NCBI GenBank assembly: GCA_023386365.1
Contig: JAEWJX010000059.1
Coordinates: 1-62,305 of the forward strand
DNA: 62,305 bases
Reading direction: 5' to 3'
Source of the DNA: Actinomycetes bacterium
Lineage (GTDB): Bacteria; Actinomycetota; Actinomycetes; Actinomycetales; Microbacteriaceae
The notes below the pieces were generated by a model, which was not told the DNA's origin, made no database searches, and worked only from the letters and a program-made list of their open reading frames with translations. A program made the translations under genes and the position numbers. Shown one piece after another: positions 1 through 9,251 of this stretch; position 1 is the first letter of the stretch; each line of letters starts with the position of its first letter.

Positions 1-1586
1 GCGGCGCGCGGGGGGGGGGGCGCGGCGCCGGGGGCGTTCCCGCCGTCGACCTGGATGGTGTTGCTGAGGGTGACGATGTCGGATGCGGTGGGCACCGTGT
101 TCGAGGCGACCTCGAACCGGAACGGAACCGCGGCGGCCGCTCCCGCGGGGATCGCACCTGCGAACTCGACCTCGAAGCCGACGATGCGCTGCCCGCCGGT
201 GAGGGCGGGGGTGGCGGGCCACGCGTCGCCGGACGCGATCGTGGTCGGTGCGGGGGCCGTGCCCGAGCTCACCAGCCAGCGCACGGTGGCGGAGGTGGCG
301 CCGGCGGGCCACGCCGTGCCGCTGTCGCGCAGCGCGGTGAACGTGAGGTGCGTGTCGGCGAGGAGCGTGTCCGGAAGCTGGGTGAGGGTGAGCGTCGCGA
401 GGGGGCCGTTGGAGTCGTTGCGGCCGTTGAGCACGGCGACACTGCCCGTGCCCGCAGGGATCACCGCGTCGACGAAGCTGGTGTTGGCGTACACGATCGA
501 GGTGAGCGGTCCGATGGCGTAGGTGGCCGTGGCGGCCTGGCTCGCGGTGCCGTGACCGGGCACGGCGACCGTACCGCGCACGTTCGCGGTCACGTTCGCG
601 CCGGTGACGAGCGGTGTCGACGCCGCGCGGGTGGAGGCGCGCTGGATGAGGTCGAGGGCGAGCGAGCCCGCCGTGCCGTTCGCGACGAGGGTGGTTCCGG
701 TCGACGAGGTGAAGCGGATGCGCAGGCCGGTCACATCCGCCGCCGCGGCCGAACCGGGCAGGGCGGCGACGGTCGACGGCGCGCCGGTGACCCAGGCGCC
801 GTTCACGTACGCGTCGACCTGCACCCGATCCGCACCCTGCGGGAACGTCAGCGCACCGAAGCCGCCGAACGTGACCGTGTCGAACAGGTTCGAGACGGCA
901 GTCGGGTCGACCGGCACCAGCAGTTCGAGGCTGTCGGCGAGCGCGTTCGAGGTGTTGCGGGTGGTGACGGTGAGAGTCGACGCCTCGCCCACCTTGTACT
1001 GGGTGGTCGAGGGCGCCCAGCTGGCGCCCGTGGCGGTGGCGACGACGAAGGGGATGTTGATGGTGACGGGGGCGTCGGCCGTCTTGGTGAGGGCGTTGTC
1101 GGCCGTGATGCTGGCGGTGTTGGTGACGGCGACGCCGTTCGACGGCCAGTTCGGCGAGAGGCCGGCCGGCACCGTGAAGGTGACCTGGATGGAGGGGCCG
1201 TCACCGGAGGCGAGGCCCACACCGCCCGCGTCGAGCGGGCGCGTGAAGTTGACGGTGAGGGTGCGGTTGTTGGGGCCGCCGAAGGTCGCAGTGCCGGGGG
1301 CGCCGGTGATGGCGGCGTTCGGGGTGAGAGTGAGGGCGTCGAACTCGGGCGGCAGCACGTCGACCACCTGCGCGTTGATGCAGTCGGCACTCGAGCAGTC
1401 GACGGTGATCGTGTAGGTGAACGACTGGCCGGGCGTGTTGACGCTGCGGCTCACCGACTTCGAGATGTCGAGCACCGCGTCGATCTCGGCCGCCGCGGCG
1501 GGAGCTGCGACCAATCCACCGAGAAGGGCGGTCAGCGCGACCAGTGCTGCGCCGAGGGTGAATCTGTGACTGCGTCGCGTGCTCAA
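1..1586 (-). CDS. Secreted surface protein with DUF11-like repeats, C-terminus outside window
   Basis: The reading frame stays open from a TTG at 1586 to the left edge, giving about 528 residues without a stop. It starts with STRRS and a hydrophobic stretch ending APAAAA, a typical Sec signal peptide of about 35 residues. Next come beta-rich, Thr/Ser/Asn-rich modules ('NTPGQSFTYTITV', 'VVDVLPPEFDALTLTP', 'YKVGEASTLTVTTRNTS') resembling the DUF11/conserved-repeat modules of large actinobacterial cell-surface proteins. An in-frame TAG lies two codons upstream of the TTG, so this is the first possible start. Sorting signals would lie beyond the window. The last visible codons encode a Pro-rich tract made by an 11-G run at 10-20. 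The exact function is unknown; an adhesin or envelope role is inferred. Confidence 0.75.
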   Translation of the reverse strand, partial: MSTRRSHRFTLGAALVALTALLGGLVAAPAAAAEIDAVLDISKSVSRSVNTPGQSFTYTITVDCSSADCINAQVVDVLPPEFDALTLTPNAAITGAPGTATFGGPNNRTLTVNFTRPLDAGGVGLASGDGPSIQVTFTVPAGLSPNWPSNGVAVTNTASITADNALTKTADAPVTINIPFVVATATGASWAPSTTQYKVGEASTLTVTTRNTSNALADSLELLVPVDPTAVSNLFDTVTFGGFGALTFPQGADRVQVDAYVNGAWVTGAPSTVAALPGSAAAADVTGLRIRFTSSTGTTLVANGTAGSLALDLIQRASTRAASTPLVTGANVTANVRGTVAVPGHGTASQAATATYAIGPLTSIVYANTSFVDAVIPAGTGSVAVLNGRNDSNGPLATLTLTQLPDTLLADTHLTFTALRDSGTAWPAGATSATVRWLVSSGTAPAPTTIASGDAWPATPALTGGQRIVGFEVEFAGAIPAGAAAAVPFRFEVASNTVPTASDIVTLSNTIQVDGGNAPGAAPPPPRA

Positions 1587-1810
1587 GCTCTATCCCGTTC
1601 CGTATCCCCGGACCCGGGCGCGCGCGGACACGACCCCGCCGTGCAGGGGTGGGGACCTCGAGCGGATCGAGGCTCGGCGGGGGCGTGCGCGGACGGCTCG
1701 GGTTACCGTCTTCTCCCCTCAAACTAACGAGCGCAATCGTTGTACGCATGCCCCCAGGCATGGCGTGACCCGAAGGGGGGCAGAACGTGTCCCCCAGTTG
1801 GTTGACCGGT
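1587..1810. other. Intergenic region upstream of the surface protein gene
   Basis: This is the longest stretch without a gene (224 bp). It separates the start of the surface protein gene from the end of the DUF4916 gene, both on the minus strand. An AT-richer patch near 1720-1745 holds the small dyad AACGA-N6-TCGTT (1726-1741) and, on the minus strand, a TAGTTT that could be a -10 element. Six G at 1775-1780 face five C at 1791-1795 and could form a weak hairpin. I see no small gene. Confidence 0.4.
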
Positions 1811-2383
1811 TCAGCCCAACACGCCGACGGAGGCGAGCGCGGCGCGCAGGAGCGTACCCCGGCCCCCTTCGAGCTCCGCGTGGATGGTCGCCGACGACGC
1901 CTCGGCGGGGGTCATCCAGGTGATCTCGAGAGCGTCCTGCCGCGGCTCGCAGGTGCCCGTCACGGGCACCACGAACGCGAGCGACACCGCGTGCTGGCGG
2001 TCGTCGACGTACGCGGAGAGGCCCGGGATGGGGAAGTACTCGGCCACCTGGAACGGCACCGGGCTCGCCGGCAGCAGCGGGAACGCCATCGGCCCGAGAT
2101 CCTTCTCCAGGTGACGGAACAGCGCGTCGCGGATCGTCTCGCCGTACATCACCCGGCCCGACACGAGGGTGCGGGTGATCTCGCCGGCGGCGTTGGCCCG
2201 CAGCAGCACGCCCACCTGGGTGACGACGCCGAGACCGTCGACCCGCACCGGCACCGCCTCCACGTAGAGGAGGGGGATGCGGCCGCGCACCCAGTCGAGC
2301 TCGTCGTCACTCAGCCACGAGTTCGGCTCGTCGCGCGGGGGTTCGCGAGGAGGTTCGGGGATACCGGCGCCCACGGTGCTCAT
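1811..2383 (-). CDS. DUF4916 (NUDIX-like) protein
   Basis: The 190-residue protein matches the actinobacterial DUF4916/NUDIX-like family in length and conserved blocks: 'WLSDDELDWVRGRIPLLYVEAVPVRVD', 'TRTLVSGRVMYGETIRDALFRHLEKDLGP' and 'AEYFPIPGL.....RQHAVSLAFVVPVTG' (each abbreviated). Members have a NUDIX fold, but the classical NUDIX box is poorly kept here, so a hydrolase substrate cannot be named. The ATG at 2383 follows CACAAT by 5 nt, which fits a leaderless transcript. It is divergent from the esterase gene, with 42 bp between the starts. Confidence 0.8.
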   Translation of the reverse strand: MSTVGAGIPEPPREPPRDEPNSWLSDDELDWVRGRIPLLYVEAVPVRVDGLGVVTQVGVLLRANAAGEITRTLVSGRVMYGETIRDALFRHLEKDLGPMAFPLLPASPVPFQVAEYFPIPGLSAYVDDRQHAVSLAFVVPVTGTCEPRQDALEITWMTPAEASSATIHAELEGGRGTLLRAALASVGVLG

Positions 2384-2425
2384 GGTTCATTGTGGCGCAC
2401 ATCCGCAGGGGTGCACGATGGAGGC

Positions 2426-3067
2426 GTGAGCGAGCTCTCGATCGACCCCGACCTCATCATCTGGAGCGCAGACCCCGACGCCCGGCGCGAGCATCCGCTC
2501 GTGATCGTGTTGCACGGGCGCGGGTCGGACGAACGGGATCTGGCGTCTCTGTTCCCGATGCTCCCGGGCGGGTTCGTCTACGCCTCGTTGCGTGCCCCGC
2601 TGCCGTTCGGCCCGGCGTACGCGTGGTTCCCGGGCGACCCGGCACGGCCGGGCGACCCGCCCGCCGAGAGCGTCGACGCGATCACGGATGCGGTGCTCGC
2701 CTGGCTGAGCGGGCTCGGCTGGGTGCCGCCGAAGGTGGGTGCGCTCGGGTTCTCGCAGGGCGGGGCGATGGCGGTGCACCTGCTGCGGCGGGGCGGCGGC
2801 GAGGTGTCGTTCGCGGTCAACATGTCGGGGTTCGTGGTGGGCGGCGAGCAGCGCGGGGATGCGCGTCTCGCGGCGGCGAGGCCGCCGGCGTACTGGGGGC
2901 GCGGCTCCGCCGATCCGCTGTTCTCGCCCGCGCTCATCCACCGCGCCGACGCGTGGCTGCCGTTCCACACCACTCTCACGAGCGCCGTCTACCCGGGCCT
3001 CGGCCACTCGGTCTCCGACGAGATGCTGCGCGACGTGGGCGACTTCCTGCGCGCTCAGCGCCTGTAG
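2426..3067 (+). CDS. Alpha/beta hydrolase, phospholipase/carboxylesterase family
   Basis: The 213-residue protein has the short esterase architecture. Visible are the oxyanion region 'VIVLHGRGSDERDL', the nucleophile elbow 'GFSQGGAMA', the acid in 'GSADPLFS' and the catalytic His in 'GLGHSVSDE'. The family hydrolyses short acyl esters or lysophospholipids in the cytoplasm; the substrate here is unknown. The GTG at 2426 is chosen because CACGAT ends 6 nt before it, the spacing seen at many leaderless starts in this window. An in-frame GTG at 2411 is an alternative. It is followed 39 nt later by lhr on the same strand, which has its own -10-like GAAGAT. Confidence 0.85.
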   Translation: MSELSIDPDLIIWSADPDARREHPLVIVLHGRGSDERDLASLFPMLPGGFVYASLRAPLPFGPAYAWFPGDPARPGDPPAESVDAITDAVLAWLSGLGWVPPKVGALGFSQGGAMAVHLLRRGGGEVSFAVNMSGFVVGGEQRGDARLAAARPPAYWGRGSADPLFSPALIHRADAWLPFHTTLTSAVYPGLGHSVSDEMLRDVGDFLRAQRL

Positions 3068-3106
3068 CTCTCGGCGCGCGTCGGGGGCGGGCGCGAAGAT
3101 GGGGGG

Positions 3107-6100
3107 ATGGATCCCGCGCTCGAGCGATTCTCCCCCGCGACGCGGGAGTGGTTCGCGGGCGCGTTCCCGCAGCCGACCGCCGCGCAGGCGGGGGCGTGGG
3201 AGGCGATCTCGTCGGGGCGGCACGCGCTCGTCGTAGCCCCCACCGGATCCGGCAAGACGCTGTCGGCGTTCCTCTGGTCGCTCGACCGGCTGCTCACCGC
3301 GCCCCCCGCCGACCCGCAGAAGCGCACCCGGGTGCTGTACATCTCGCCGCTGAAGGCGCTCGGCGTCGACGTGGAACGCAACCTCCGGTCGCCGCTCGTC
3401 GGCATCAGCCAGACGGCCGTGCGGTTGGGGGCGGATGCGCCCTCCATCCGGGTGGGTGTGCGGTCCGGCGACACCCCCGCCGCCGACCGACGGCTGCTGC
3501 TGCGCGAGCCCCCCGACATCCTCATCACCACCCCCGAGTCGCTGTTCCTGATGCTCACGAGCGCCGCCCGCGAGACGCTCACCGGGGTCGAGACGGTGAT
3601 CGTCGACGAGATCCACGCCGTCGCCGCCACGAAGCGCGGCGCCCACCTGGCCGTGTCGCTCGAGCGGCTCGATGCGATGCTGCCGAAACCGGCGCAGCGC
3701 ATCGGCCTGTCGGCGACCGTGCGACCGCTGGAGGAGGTGGCGCGGTTCCTCGGCGGACGCGACCCGGTCGACATCGTCGCCCCGCCCATCCAGAAGACCT
3801 TCGAACTGCGCGTCGTCGTGCCCGTGGAGGACATGACCGAGCTCGGCGCCCGCGCCACCGACGCCGACCTCGACGACGACGAGAAGGCCCTCGCATCCGG
3901 GGGCTCCATCTGGCCGCACGTCGACCGCGCGATCGTCGACGAGGTGCTGCGACATCGTTCGACGATCGTGTTCGCGAACTCGCGGCGACTCGCGGAGCGG
4001 CTCACCGCGTCGATGAACGAGCTCTACGAGGAGGAGCTGGCGGAGACAGCAAGCGAGCCGGCGGTTTCGAGACGCGTCGCCTCCGGCGGCGCTCCTCAAC
4101 CACCTCAGAAGACGAGACCTCCGGCCGCGATCATGGCGCAGTCCGGAGCCACGTCCGGCGCGGAGCCGCTGCTGGCGCGCGCCCACCACGGCTCCGTGTC
4201 GAAAGAGCAGCGCGCCCAGATCGAAGACGACCTCAAGTCGGGGCGACTGCGCTGCGTCGTCGCGACCAGTTCGCTCGAACTGGGCATCGACATGGGCGCC
4301 GTCGACCTGGTGATCCAGGTGGAGTCGCCGCCGTCGGTTGCGAGCGGCCTGCAGCGCGTGGGCCGCGCCGGACACCAGGTGGGCGAGATCTCGAAGGGCG
4401 TGCTGTTCCCCAAGCACCGGGCCGACCTGCTGCATTCGGCGATCGCCACCGAGCGGATGCGCGAGGGTCTCATCGAGGCGATCTCCGTCCCGCAGAACCC
4501 GCTCGACATCCTCGCCCAGCAGACGGTGGCCGCGGTCGCCCTCGACAGCCTCGACGTGGAGGAGTGGTTCGACCGGGTGCGGCGCTCGGCGCCGTTCGCC
4601 ACCCTGCCGCGCTCCGCCTTCGAGGCGACGCTCGACCTGCTCGCCGGGCGCTACCCGACTGACGAGTTCGCCGAACTGCGCCCCCGCATCGTGTGGGATC
4701 GGGTGGCGGGCACCATCACGGGGCGTCCCGGGGCGCAGCGGCTGGCGGTAACGAGCGGCGGCACCATCCCAGACCGGGGCATGTTCGGCGTGTTCATCGT
4801 GGGCGGCGAGGATGGGGCGCGACGTGTCGGCGAGCTCGACGAGGAGATGGTCTACGAGTCGCGGGTGGGCGACGTGTTCGCGCTCGGCGCCACCAGTTGG
4901 CGCATCGAGGAGATCACCTCGGATCGGGTGCTCGTCTCCCCCGCGTTCGGCCAGCCGGGTCGGGTGCCGTTCTGGAAAGGTGACGGGCTAGGCCGCCCCG
5001 CCGAGCTGGGACGGGCGATCGGCGCGTTCACGGGGGAGCTGGCATCCGGCGGCACCGAGGAGTTGGCGGCACGCCTCGACGCGAGCGGCCTCGACGAGCG
5101 CGCCGCACGCAACCTCACCGCGTTCGTCGCCGAGCAGAAGGCGGCCACCGGCGTCGTGCCCACCGACCGCACCCTGCTGGTGGAGCGGTTCCGCGACGAG
5201 CTCGGCGACTGGCGGCTCGTGCTGCACTCCCCCTTCGGCACCCCGGTGCACGCGCCGTGGGCGCTGGCCGTCGCGGCCCGCATCCGGGAGCGGCTCGGGG
5301 TCGACGGGTCGGCGATGGCCGGCGACGACGGCATCGTGGTGCGGCTCCCCGAGACGGATGCCGAACCTCCCGGCGCGGAGCTGTTCGCATTCGAACCCGG
5401 AGAGTTGGAGACGCTGGTCACCGAGGAGGTGGGCGGGTCGGCACTGTTCGCGTCGCGGTTCCGCGAGTCGGCGGCACGCGCCCTGCTGCTCCCCCGGCAG
5501 AACCCGGGCCGCCGTTCGCCCCTCTGGCAGCAGCGGCAGCGTTCGGCGCAGCTGCTCGAGGTGGCGCGCAAGTACCCGAGCTTCCCGATCATCCTCGAGA
5601 CGGTGCGCGAGGTGCTGCAGGACGTCTACGACCTGCCGTCGCTCGCCTCCCTCGCCACCGACATCCAGAACCGTCGCGTGCGGCTGGTCGAGGTGGAGAC
5701 GGATGTGCCGTCGCCGTTCGCGCGCACGCTGCTGTTCGGATACGTGGCCGCGTTCCTGTACGAGGGGGACTCCCCGCTCGCCGAACGTCGGGCCGCGGCG
5801 CTGTCGCTCGACCCGTCGCTGCTCGCCGAGCTGCTGGGTCGCGCCGAGCTGCGCGAACTGCTCGACCCGGAGGTGATCGCGCAGACCGAACGCGAACTGC
5901 AGCGGCTCGTGCCCGAGCGCCACGCCCGTGACGCGGAAGGGCTCGTCGACCTGCTGCGGATGCTGGGGCCGCTGTCGGTGGACGAGCTGGCGGATCGGTT
6001 CACCCCTCCATCGGCGGACGCCGACGCCGATCGAGTAGCTCGCGAAGCGAGCGTGTCGAGATCCCTCGCCGAACTCGCCCGCGCCAACCGGGTGCTGAAG

Positions 6101-7753
6101 GTGCAGTTCGCGGGCGTGGAGCGCTGGGCGGTCATCGAAGATGCGGCGCGCCTCCGCGACGCGCTCGGTGTGCCGCTGCCGATCGGGGTGCCGAACGCGT
6201 TCCTCGACCCGGTGGCCGACCCGATCGGCGACCTGGTGAGCCGCTTCTCCCGCACCCACGGACCCTTCACGGCAGCGGATGCCGCATCCCGGTTTGGTCT
6301 GGGTGTGGCTGTGGTGTCGGATGCGCTGCGCCGCCTCGCCGCCGACCGTCGCGCCGTGGAAGGCGAGTTCCGCCCGGGCGCCACCGGGCTCGAGTGGATC
6401 GACCCGGAGGTGCTGCGGCGGCTGCGTGCCCGCTCGCTGGCCGCGCTGCGCGCCGAGGTGGAGCCTGTGGCTCCGGCGGCGCTCGGGCGTTTCCTGCCCG
6501 ACTGGCAGCACGTCTCGGTCGAACGGGGGGCGCTTCGCGGGCTCGACGGACTGGTGTCGGCGATCGACCAACTGGCCGGCCTGCCTCTGCCCGCCACCAG
6601 CTGGGAGAGCCTCGTGCTGCCGAGCAGGGTGCGCGACTACAGCCCGGCGATGCTCGACGAACTGATGAGCTCCGGTGAGGTCGTGTGGGCGGGGCGCGGT
6701 GAGCTTCCGGGCGGCGACGGGTGGGTGAGCCTGCACCTGGCGGATGCCGCCGCCCTCACGCTGCCCGAACCGTTGACCCTCGAACCGGATCCGCTGCGTG
6801 ACCGGCTGCTCGACGCGCTCCAGGGCGGCGGCGGCTACTTCTTCCGGCAGCTGGCGGGCGCCGTGGCGCAGCCCGGCGACGACCCGCTCATCGACACGGA
6901 TGTGGCCCGCGCGCTGTGGGAGCTGGTGTGGGCCGGGCAGGTGACCGGCGACACGTTCACCGCGCTGCGGGCGCGTCTCGGCGGAACGACACTTCGGCCT
7001 CGGGCACCGAGAGTCTCCCGACGCCCAGGACGGGCGCTGGCGTCGCGGCGGAGGCCAGAAATGGCCTCCGCTCACAGCTCCAGCGCGCCCGCCGTCGCCG
7101 GTCGCTGGAGCCTGCTGCCGCATCCGGACGCCGTGCCGACGGCGCGCGCCACCGCCCTCGCCGAACAGCTGCTGGAGCGGTACGGGGTCGTCACCCGCGG
7201 AGCCGTGCAGGCGGAAGGGGTGGAGGGCGGGTTCGCGCTCGCCTACAAGGTGCTCAGCTCACTGGAGGAGACCGGCCGTGTGCGGCGCGGGTACTTCGTG
7301 GAAGGGCTGGGGGCTGCGCAGTTCGCGACCCCCGCCACCGTGGATCGGCTGCGCGCATTCCACACCGACCGCGCCGAAGACGCACCCCCGGTCGCGATCA
7401 CCCTCGGCGCCACCGACCCCGCCAACCCGTACGGTGCCGCGCTCGCCTGGCCGGGACGCGAAGACCTGAAGCACCGCCCTGGCCGCAAAGCCGGCGCGCT
7501 CGTCGTACTGGTCGACGGCGAACTGGGCCTCTACGTGGAGAAGGGCGGCAAGACGGTGCTCAGCTTCCTCGACCCCGACGACGAGGCGCGCGTGGAGGCG
7601 GCCGCCGCATCCCTCGCCACCACCGTGCGCGGCGCCGGTGGGCGGCTGCGGGTGGAGAAGATCGACGGCGAGTTCTCCGTGGGCACCGCCCTCGGTGAGG
7701 CCCTCCAGCGCGCCGGCTTCGCCCCTACCCCGCAGGGCCTGCGCCTGCGGTAG
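3107..7753 (+). CDS. lhr: ATP-dependent DNA helicase Lhr
   Basis: This 1548-residue superfamily 2 helicase belongs to the long Lhr type, a 3'-5' DNA/RNA:DNA unwinding motor linked to DNA repair in mycobacteria. Walker A APTGSGKT is at residues 44-51, the DEIH box at 167-170, a SAT motif follows, and the second RecA domain keeps 'SLELGIDMG' and 'QRVGRAGHQ'. A long C-terminal region with winged-helix/DUF4921-like segments completes it. Two members of the local palindromic repeat family lie inside the frame (4063-4101 and 6029-6065). They encode 'VSRRVASGGAPQP' and 'RVAREASVSRSL', low-similarity insertions outside the motifs. The following Nei-type glycosylase gene starts 60 nt downstream, consistent with a repair pair. 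Length is normal for the family apart from the insertions. Confidence 0.93.
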   Translation: MDPALERFSPATREWFAGAFPQPTAAQAGAWEAISSGRHALVVAPTGSGKTLSAFLWSLDRLLTAPPADPQKRTRVLYISPLKALGVDVERNLRSPLVGISQTAVRLGADAPSIRVGVRSGDTPAADRRLLLREPPDILITTPESLFLMLTSAARETLTGVETVIVDEIHAVAATKRGAHLAVSLERLDAMLPKPAQRIGLSATVRPLEEVARFLGGRDPVDIVAPPIQKTFELRVVVPVEDMTELGARATDADLDDDEKALASGGSIWPHVDRAIVDEVLRHRSTIVFANSRRLAERLTASMNELYEEELAETASEPAVSRRVASGGAPQPPQKTRPPAAIMAQSGATSGAEPLLARAHHGSVSKEQRAQIEDDLKSGRLRCVVATSSLELGIDMGAVDLVIQVESPPSVASGLQRVGRAGHQVGEISKGVLFPKHRADLLHSAIATERMREGLIEAISVPQNPLDILAQQTVAAVALDSLDVEEWFDRVRRSAPFATLPRSAFEATLDLLAGRYPTDEFAELRPRIVWDRVAGTITGRPGAQRLAVTSGGTIPDRGMFGVFIVGGEDGARRVGELDEEMVYESRVGDVFALGATSWRIEEITSDRVLVSPAFGQPGRVPFWKGDGLGRPAELGRAIGAFTGELASGGTEELAARLDASGLDERAARNLTAFVAEQKAATGVVPTDRTLLVERFRDELGDWRLVLHSPFGTPVHAPWALAVAARIRERLGVDGSAMAGDDGIVVRLPETDAEPPGAELFAFEPGELETLVTEEVGGSALFASRFRESAARALLLPRQNPGRRSPLWQQRQRSAQLLEVARKYPSFPIILETVREVLQDVYDLPSLASLATDIQNRRVRLVEVETDVPSPFARTLLFGYVAAFLYEGDSPLAERRAAALSLDPSLLAELLGRAELRELLDPEVIAQTERELQRLVPERHARDAEGLVDLLRMLGPLSVDELADRFTPPSADADADRVAREASVSRSLAELARANRVLKVQFAGVERWAVIEDAARLRDALGVPLPIGVPNAFLDPVADPIGDLVSRFSRTHGPFTAADAASRFGLGVAVVSDALRRLAADRRAVEGEFRPGATGLEWIDPEVLRRLRARSLAALRAEVEPVAPAALGRFLPDWQHVSVERGALRGLDGLVSAIDQLAGLPLPATSWESLVLPSRVRDYSPAMLDELMSSGEVVWAGRGELPGGDGWVSLHLADAAALTLPEPLTLEPDPLRDRLLDALQGGGGYFFRQLAGAVAQPGDDPLIDTDVARALWELVWAGQVTGDTFTALRARLGGTTLRPRAPRVSRRPGRALASRRRPEMASAHSSSAPAVAGRWSLLPHPDAVPTARATALAEQLLERYGVVTRGAVQAEGVEGGFALAYKVLSSLEETGRVRRGYFVEGLGAAQFATPATVDRLRAFHTDRAEDAPPVAITLGATDPANPYGAALAWPGREDLKHRPGRKAGALVVLVDGELGLYVEKGGKTVLSFLDPDDEARVEAAAASLATTVRGAGGRLRVEKIDGEFSVGTALGEALQRAGFAPTPQGLRLR
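4063..4101 (+). repeat. Palindromic repeat copy inside lhr
   Basis: A 39-bp copy of the local repeat runs from GGTTTCGA to CTCAACC around a CCGCC/GGCGG-type core. It is translated in frame within lhr, between the helicase core halves. Compare the intergenic copies at 15881, 20378, 24091 and 40350. Confidence 0.75.
6029..6065 (+). repeat. Second, variant palindromic repeat inside lhr
   Basis: The sequence GATCGAGTAGCTCGC-GAA-GCGAGC-GTGTCGAGATC is a variant with a CTCGC/GCGAG stem. It is read in frame as 'RVAREASVSRSL'. Its ends (TCGAGTAG and GTGTCGAGATCCC) parallel the GTTGAGTAG and GTATCGAAACC ends of the other copies in the opposite orientation. Confidence 0.65.
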
Positions 7754-7812
7754 GTGTGCGCCCCTCCACCGGTTCCGGGCGTGTCGCAGGGCTGGTGGGG
7801 TACGTTGCTCGG

Positions 7813-8592
7813 GTGCCTGAGGGTGACACCGTCTACCGGACGGCGCGGCAGCAGCACGATGCGCTCGCGGGACGCGTGCTGACCGCGTCGGACTTCCGGG
7901 TGCCCGCGTACGCGACCGTCGACCTCACCGGCCAGCCGGTGCGCGAGGTGGTGTCGCGGGGCAAGCATCTGCTGCACCGGGTGGGCGAGTGGACCGTGCA
8001 CTCGCACCTGAAGATGGAGGGCGCCTGGCGTCTGTTCCACCGCGGTGAGCGCTGGTCGCGGCCCGCCTACCAGGCGCGCGCCCTGCTGGCCGTCGACGGC
8101 ACCCAGTCGGTGGGTTTCGAGTTGGGCGTACTGGAGGTGCTGCCCACCGCCGAGGAGGATCGGGTGATCGGCCACCTCGGCCCGGACCTGCTGGGCGACG
8201 ACTGGGATGCCGACGAGGCGGTGCGGCGCCTCGCATCCGCCCCCGATGTGCCCGTGTTCACGGCGCTGCTCGACCAGCGCAACCTGGCGGGCGTCGGCAA
8301 CGTGTACGCGAACGAGCTGTGCTTCGTGCGGGGGCTGCTGCCGACCCGGCCGGTGGGTGAGGTCACCAACCTGCCCGCTGTGGTCGACCTGGCCCACCGG
8401 ATGCTGGTGGCGAACCGCGGACGCTGGACCCGATCCACGACCGGCGACCTGCGCCCCGGTCGACGCAGCTGGGTGTACGGCCGCGTGGGTGAGATGTGCC
8501 GTCGCTGCGGCACCTCGCTGCACGGCGGCGAGCTGGGCCGGGTGCCGGGCGAGGAGCGCATGGTCACGTGGTGCCCCCGCTGCCAGACCTGA
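7813..8592 (+). CDS. nei: Fpg/Nei family DNA glycosylase (endonuclease VIII type)
   Basis: The protein starts (M)PEGDTVYR. After Met removal, Pro2 is the Schiff-base nucleophile and Glu3 the catalytic acid of the Fpg/Nei family. The 259 residues end in a zinc finger, 'CRRCGTSLHGG...WCPRCQT'. 'LLDQRNLAGVGNVYANE' is the helix-two-turn-helix. PEGD rather than PELP points to Nei (oxidised pyrimidine repair) over Fpg (8-oxoG). The GTG at 7813 is fixed by the N-terminal Pro-Glu and by TACGTT ending 6 nt before it; upstream in-frame codons would destroy the active-site terminus. It follows lhr on the same strand. Confidence 0.9.
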   Translation: MPEGDTVYRTARQQHDALAGRVLTASDFRVPAYATVDLTGQPVREVVSRGKHLLHRVGEWTVHSHLKMEGAWRLFHRGERWSRPAYQARALLAVDGTQSVGFELGVLEVLPTAEEDRVIGHLGPDLLGDDWDADEAVRRLASAPDVPVFTALLDQRNLAGVGNVYANELCFVRGLLPTRPVGEVTNLPAVVDLAHRMLVANRGRWTRSTTGDLRPGRRSWVYGRVGEMCRRCGTSLHGGELGRVPGEERMVTWCPRCQT

Positions 8593-8666
8593 CGCATGCT
8601 CGGTGACCCTCCGAGTGGGGTAGCCGGGCTGCGGCCGAGCGTCGCGCCGTGCCCTAGCGTCATCGC

Positions 8667-9251
8667 ATGAGCTCCCTCGAACCCACCACACCTGCCGCGC
8701 CCACCGAAGACGTCGTGCGCGGCGCCCTGTTCTCGCTGATCGTGCTGCCGGTCGGGATCGCCGCCTGGCTGCTGCTGTGGAGCGTCGGATTCATCGCCTC
8801 GATCGTGGCGTTCGGTGTCGCGGTCGCGGCGGTGTGGCTGTACCGTCTGGGCACCCGCGGCCGCATCAGCACGGCGGGTGCGATCGTGGTGACCGGGGTC
8901 ACGGTGGTGACGCTGCTGCTGGCCTTCTTCGCCGGGATGGTGCTGGATGCGCTGAACGCGATCGTCGACCAGACGGGCATGACGTGGTCGGAGGTGATCG
9001 TGCTGCCCGAGTTCTGGGACTTCGTGGGCGTCGCGATCCCGGCCGCGTTCGGCGACTACGCGCTCAACTTCGTCATCGCGATCGGGTTCGGTGTGCTCGG
9101 ATGCTTCACCGTGCTGCGTTCGGCGTTCGCGCAGGGCCGCCAGGGCGCGTCACCGGCCGAGACTCCCACGGAGGACGGCACCGCATCCGAGTCTCCCGCT
9201 GCGGAGCAGCCTCAGTCGGACTCGGCCGACGAGGGCCTGCGCGACCAGTAG
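8667..9251 (+). CDS. Predicted membrane protein, unknown function
   Basis: The 194-residue protein has about four hydrophobic segments (near residues 21-45, 48-60, 72-95 and 125-150). It ends in an acidic, Ala/Pro/Ser-rich cytoplasmic tail ('ETPTEDGTASESPAAEQPQ'). I recognise no family. The ATG is preceded by TAGCGT at a 6-nt spacing. Its last 40 bases overlap the convergent gene on the other strand (9212-9251), so the two messages are complementary at their 3' ends. Confidence 0.7.
   Translation: MSSLEPTTPAAPTEDVVRGALFSLIVLPVGIAAWLLLWSVGFIASIVAFGVAVAAVWLYRLGTRGRISTAGAIVVTGVTVVTLLLAFFAGMVLDALNAIVDQTGMTWSEVIVLPEFWDFVGVAIPAAFGDYALNFVIAIGFGVLGCFTVLRSAFAQGRQGASPAETPTEDGTASESPAAEQPQSDSADEGLRDQ

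Noticed and set aside
1201..1761. Minus-strand frame starting upstream of the surface protein gene
   Set aside because: It is out of frame with the signal peptide and repeat domains; the true frame starts at TTG 1586.
2387..4662. Long open frames on both strands overlapping lhr
   Set aside because: Arg/Ala-rich shadow translations of the helicase gene; no start signals or motifs.
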